Source of the DNA: Pseudomonadota bacterium
GTDB taxonomy: Bacteria; Desulfobacterota; Desulfobacteria; Desulfobacterales; Desulfosarcinaceae
NCBI GenBank assembly: GCA_023435265.1
Contig: JAEYRZ010000114.1
Span: 1 to 64,000 of the forward strand
Direction of reading: 5' to 3'
Length of the DNA stretch: 64,000 bases
In this document: in pieces, positions 61,375-64,000 of the stretch
Layout: every line of letters starts with the position of its first letter
How positions within the stretch are numbered: position 1 is the first letter of the stretch
Translations under genes and position numbers: made by a program
The notes under the pieces: generated by a model
What the model was told of the DNA's origin: nothing
The model's database searches: none
Seen by the model: the letters and a program-made list of their open reading frames with translations, nothing else

Positions 61375-62844
61375 ATGACACGACGCAGAACCGCTTCCGT
61401 CTCACCGGGCCCCGAAAGCCTGACGGCCATATTCGCGCAGTGCGGCATCGTTTTGTCCGAACGGCAGCTCGAACAATTGTGGATCTATCATGGTCTGCTG
61501 CGACTGCACAACCGTGACCTGAACCTCACGCGCATCCACAATTTCACCAACATGGTGATCAAGCTCTACGTGGACTCGATCCTGCCGGCCCAATTGATGC
61601 GCCTGCCATCGCCGCTCATGGACCTGGGCACCGGGCCGGGCATGCCGGGTCTGCCGCTCAAGATCGTGCGGCCGGAAATCGAAATCTGGCTGGCGGAAAC
61701 CCGCACCAAGCGCGTCGATTTTCTACGTCTGGCGGTCGAACGGCTGGGCCTGAGCGGCGTTCGGATCATCGACCGCAAAATCACGCCGGCCTTCGACCTT
61801 CCCGTGGCCGGGATCATCACCCGCGCCGTGGCGACCATCGAGCAGACGATGGCCGATGTCCGGAACTGCCTTGTGCGCAACGGCACGCTGATTTTCATGA
61901 AAGGGCCGGGCTGCGAACCGGAGATCGAGAACGCCCTGAGGCACTTCGGCGGCCGGTACGCCCTGCGGCGCAACGAAGCCTACCGCATCGGGCAGACCCT
62001 CAACGAACGCCGTCTGGTGGTGTTCGAACGCCTGGACATCCCCCCCGCCGCGCTGGCGGCGCGGGCAGCGCGCCGGCATGCCGTGCATACCGTTTCCAGT
62101 GAAGCCAACCCCCGTTTCAAGGGCTTGAAAAAACTGCTCGGCGGCCGCGGCATCAAAAAAGCCGGACAAGCATTGATGTCCGGCAGACGGCCGATCGACG
62201 AGATGCTCGCCCGCCACCCGGAGCGTTGCCTTGCCTGGATCACCCGGGACGATTCTCCGCCGCCGCCTGAACATCCGGCGGGCATGCAATGGCTGCAGCT
62301 TGCAGCTCCGCTTTTTCAGGAACTGGATCTCTTCGGCACGCAGGGTCCGCTGCTCTGTATCGAGGTGCCGGAAATTGCGCCCTGGTCGCCTGCGCAGGGC
62401 TTCGAGCAAGGGTGTACGCTGCTGATTCCGTTCCAGGATCCCGAGAACGTCGGCGCGGCCATCCGCTCTGCCGCCGCTTTCGGCGTTGGCGAAGTGATCC
62501 TGCTCGCCGAATGCGCCCATCCTTACCACCCCAAGGCGCTTCGGGCGTCGGGCGGCGTCGTACCCTCCGTGCGCCTGCGTCAGGGACCCGCCCTGGAGGC
62601 GCTGAAGGACGATCTGCCGCTTCTGGCCCTTTCGGCGGACGGGGTCGAAATCGGACAGGCGGAATTTCCGCCCGCCTTCGGCCTGCTGGCCGGCCTGGAA
62701 GGTCCCGGGCTGCCGCGGCACTGGCGTGGTGCGGCTGCGCTGCGCATCCCCATCGACCCGGCCATCGAGTCCCTGAACGCCGCTGCGGCGGTCGCGGTGG
62801 CGCTTTACGAGTGGCGCCGCAGGGGAGGCTTGCCCGGTGCTTAA
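61375..62844 (+). CDS. Fused RsmG (16S rRNA G527 methyltransferase) and SPOUT/TrmH-type RNA methyltransferase
   Basis: 489 residues. Residues about 12-218 are RsmG: helical N-terminus with HNRDLNLTRI, SAM motif LMDLGTGPGMPGLPLKIV and later ITRAVATIEQTM. A basic linker follows. Residues about 335-485 are SPOUT: PFQDPENVGAAIRSAAAFG (motif 1), GLLAGLEGPGLPRHW (motif 2) and LRIPIDPAIESLNAAAAVAV (motif 3), the knot that binds SAM. Thus one chain may methylate two rRNA or tRNA sites. RsmG alone is usually 200-240 residues. The two-domain fusion is rare. The stop overlaps the convergent 62841 gene. Confidence 0.9.
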   Translation: MTRRRTASVSPGPESLTAIFAQCGIVLSERQLEQLWIYHGLLRLHNRDLNLTRIHNFTNMVIKLYVDSILPAQLMRLPSPLMDLGTGPGMPGLPLKIVRPEIEIWLAETRTKRVDFLRLAVERLGLSGVRIIDRKITPAFDLPVAGIITRAVATIEQTMADVRNCLVRNGTLIFMKGPGCEPEIENALRHFGGRYALRRNEAYRIGQTLNERRLVVFERLDIPPAALAARAARRHAVHTVSSEANPRFKGLKKLLGGRGIKKAGQALMSGRRPIDEMLARHPERCLAWITRDDSPPPPEHPAGMQWLQLAAPLFQELDLFGTQGPLLCIEVPEIAPWSPAQGFEQGCTLLIPFQDPENVGAAIRSAAAFGVGEVILLAECAHPYHPKALRASGGVVPSVRLRQGPALEALKDDLPLLALSADGVEIGQAEFPPAFGLLAGLEGPGLPRHWRGAAALRIPIDPAIESLNAAAAVAVALYEWRRRGGLPGA

Positions 62845-63125
62845 CGGGCGTTACCGGTCTTTTGATTTCTCGAAAGAAGGAGGCGTTCCAGCGTTCCCGG
62901 GGTGATTTCCCCGATCTCTACAGGGGGAAGAAAAATCGACGCCGGCAGCAGGTATTTGAGCATTACGGCCAGGAAATGGGCGTGGTCTTCGAAGGCCTCC
63001 ACGGCATAATCCTTCATCCAGCGAAGTCGGCCGTCGGCGCTCAAATGAAAGAACCGGTAACGGCCCCGGTCGATCAGGCAGCCTCGAAACCCGGGGCGCG
63101 AACGGGCAAGCGCGAAAAGTTGCAT
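62841..63125 (-). CDS. Unknown 94-residue protein
   Basis: Start at ATG 63125 (MQLFALARSRPGFRGC). It has a hydrophobic segment (DHAHFLAVMLKYLLPASIF) that is not clearly membrane-spanning, and a basic end. I recognise no family. It overlaps the end of the RsmG-SPOUT gene by four bases and is followed by none. Ribosome-binding site is unclear, so the ORF is plausible but not proven. Confidence 0.5.
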   Translation of the reverse strand: MQLFALARSRPGFRGCLIDRGRYRFFHLSADGRLRWMKDYAVEAFEDHAHFLAVMLKYLLPASIFLPPVEIGEITPGTLERLLLSRNQKTGNAR

Positions 63126-63165
63126 GGACACTGACTAATCCATTCCGGCATTCGGATGCAAACCG

Positions 63166-63197
63166 AAAAAAACGTCCGGCCCACAGGGAGCCGGACG
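63166..63197 (-). terminator. Intrinsic terminator after the lytic transglycosylase
   Basis: On the minus strand CGTCCGGC-N9-GCCGGACG folds into an 8 bp GC stem followed directly by seven T residues, 20 bp beyond the stop codon. This is a textbook rho-independent terminator. Confidence 0.85.
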
Positions 63198-63216
63198 CCT
63201 TCCACCAGAGGGCGCG

Positions 63217-63951
63217 TCACACGCTGGAGGAATCCAATTCGATGGAGGCCATCTCGCGTTGATATTGCTGATGATATGCGAGCACCTTTTTCACGTAGGC
63301 CTGAGTGGTATCGAAAGGCGGAATCCCATCATACTTGAGCACGTACGCGATCCCGGCATTGTATGCAGCCAGGGCCAGCTCGACATCTCCCCTGCACCGG
63401 TCGAGCAGGTAGCGGAAATACCGCACCCCGCCATCGATATTCAGGGCCGGATCGAACGCATCCGCAACGCCGAGCCATTTGGCGGTCGCCGGCATCAACT
63501 GCATCAACCCCTGGGCGCCGCGGCTGGAGACCGCTTGCGGATTGTAGTTGGATTCCGCCATGATGATGGCTTTGATCAAGGCCGGATCGACCTGGTAGGT
63601 TCTGGCCGCCTGCATGATGTCCTTGTGGAACGGTTGCCGGCCGGCATCACCGGCGATGGCGTCAACCGGCGCCTTCGGCCGTACCGGTTCGTACGAGGTC
63701 TCGCTGCGAACTGGCGCCGCGGTATCCGGCCCCTCGGTATCCGGCTCCGGCACCTGGTTGAAGTTCCTTTGATGTTCGATGGTTTGGCTGTCTGCACTGA
63801 TTTGCTGATGGATGCACAGCCCGGAAGGCGCCATCAATAGAACAAAGGCCGCGCCGACCCACAGGATCTTTCGCATGATATCCCGAAAATGAGGCCTGTT
63901 GAAAGGACCATCCGGGACCGGGACATCAGGTAGGTGGGATTCTTTCTCCAT
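63217..63951 (-). CDS. Lytic transglycosylase, SLT/GEWL type
   Basis: 244 residues from ATG 63951; ATG 63876 is an alternative nearer the hydrophobic segment. A signal or membrane anchor (ILWVGAAFVLLMAPSGLC) precedes a flexible linker rich in Pro, Glu and Thr. The C-terminal SLT domain has the catalytic Glu in IIMAESNYNPQAVSSRGAQG, then LMQLMPATAKWLG, RYFRYLLDRCRGDVELALAAYNAG. It cleaves peptidoglycan glycan strands to 1,6-anhydro products in the periplasm. It ends with a strong terminator. Confidence 0.92.
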   Translation of the reverse strand: MEKESHLPDVPVPDGPFNRPHFRDIMRKILWVGAAFVLLMAPSGLCIHQQISADSQTIEHQRNFNQVPEPDTEGPDTAAPVRSETSYEPVRPKAPVDAIAGDAGRQPFHKDIMQAARTYQVDPALIKAIIMAESNYNPQAVSSRGAQGLMQLMPATAKWLGVADAFDPALNIDGGVRYFRYLLDRCRGDVELALAAYNAGIAYVLKYDGIPPFDTTQAYVKKVLAYHQQYQREMASIELDSSSV

Positions 63952-64000
63952 GGCGTCAATCCTTTCATCAAAATACATGCCAGTTGTGCAGGGTAGATTG

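Overview
This GC-rich 64 kb window looks like chromosome of a mesophilic anaerobic Desulfobacterota (deltaproteobacterial) organism, something like a Desulfosarcina-type sulfate reducer. The reasons are gene content (hybrid cluster protein, rubredoxin, quinol NO reductases, several sigma-54 systems, a KamA-type aminomutase) and recurring intergenic palindromes of the CACAGAG type. The genus is inference. I saw no rRNA, tRNA, CRISPR array, prophage or intact insertion sequence.

Positions 1-14236 form a catabolic island. A sigma-54 activator (1006-3120) sits between a class III aminotransferase (leaving on the minus strand, cut by the window edge) and a CoA-transferase pair plus a MoaD/ThiS-like protein. 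Both flanks carry good -24/-12 promoters, so the activator probably drives both. Converging on them is a long minus-strand operon: a peptide/nickel-type ABC importer (OppD, OppF, binding protein, two permeases), a saccharopine-dehydrogenase-like enzyme, an unusual XRE-HTH protein fused to a TRAP DctP-like receptor domain, and an MmgE/PrpD-family protein.

Positions 14454-34464 are mostly redox and nitrosative stress: DUF72, a hemerythrin, a qNOR with divergent NorR and a near-consensus sigma-54 promoter, then GlgX, then a second, divergent qNOR in a run with DUF1858, Hcp and rubredoxin. A class I glutamine amidotransferase, a DevBCA/MacB-like export system, a Crp/Fnr regulator, an anion permease and a Cu/Zn superoxide dismutase follow.

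Positions 34581-40287 hold uvrA, a TauE/SafE permease, a HAMP-only membrane protein and an unknown gene behind a sigma-54 promoter. Positions 40867-47597 hold the most intriguing locus: a lysine 2,3-aminomutase-like radical SAM enzyme, a YkgJ cysteine-cluster protein, two D-Ala-D-Ala-ligase-like ATP-grasp enzymes and a three-domain GNAT / acetylpolyamine-deacetylase / GNAT fusion, closely packed on one strand. This suggests an undescribed pathway making or editing a beta-lysine-derived amide.

Positions 47606-63978 are mainly housekeeping: a DJ-1 protein, a lipoprotein, a NarL-type two-component pair, PBP1A, hisI-hisG, an aminotransferase, EngB, Era, an ATP-grasp protein, an HNH nuclease, an RluA-type pseudouridine synthase, a fused RsmG-SPOUT methyltransferase and a lytic transglycosylase.
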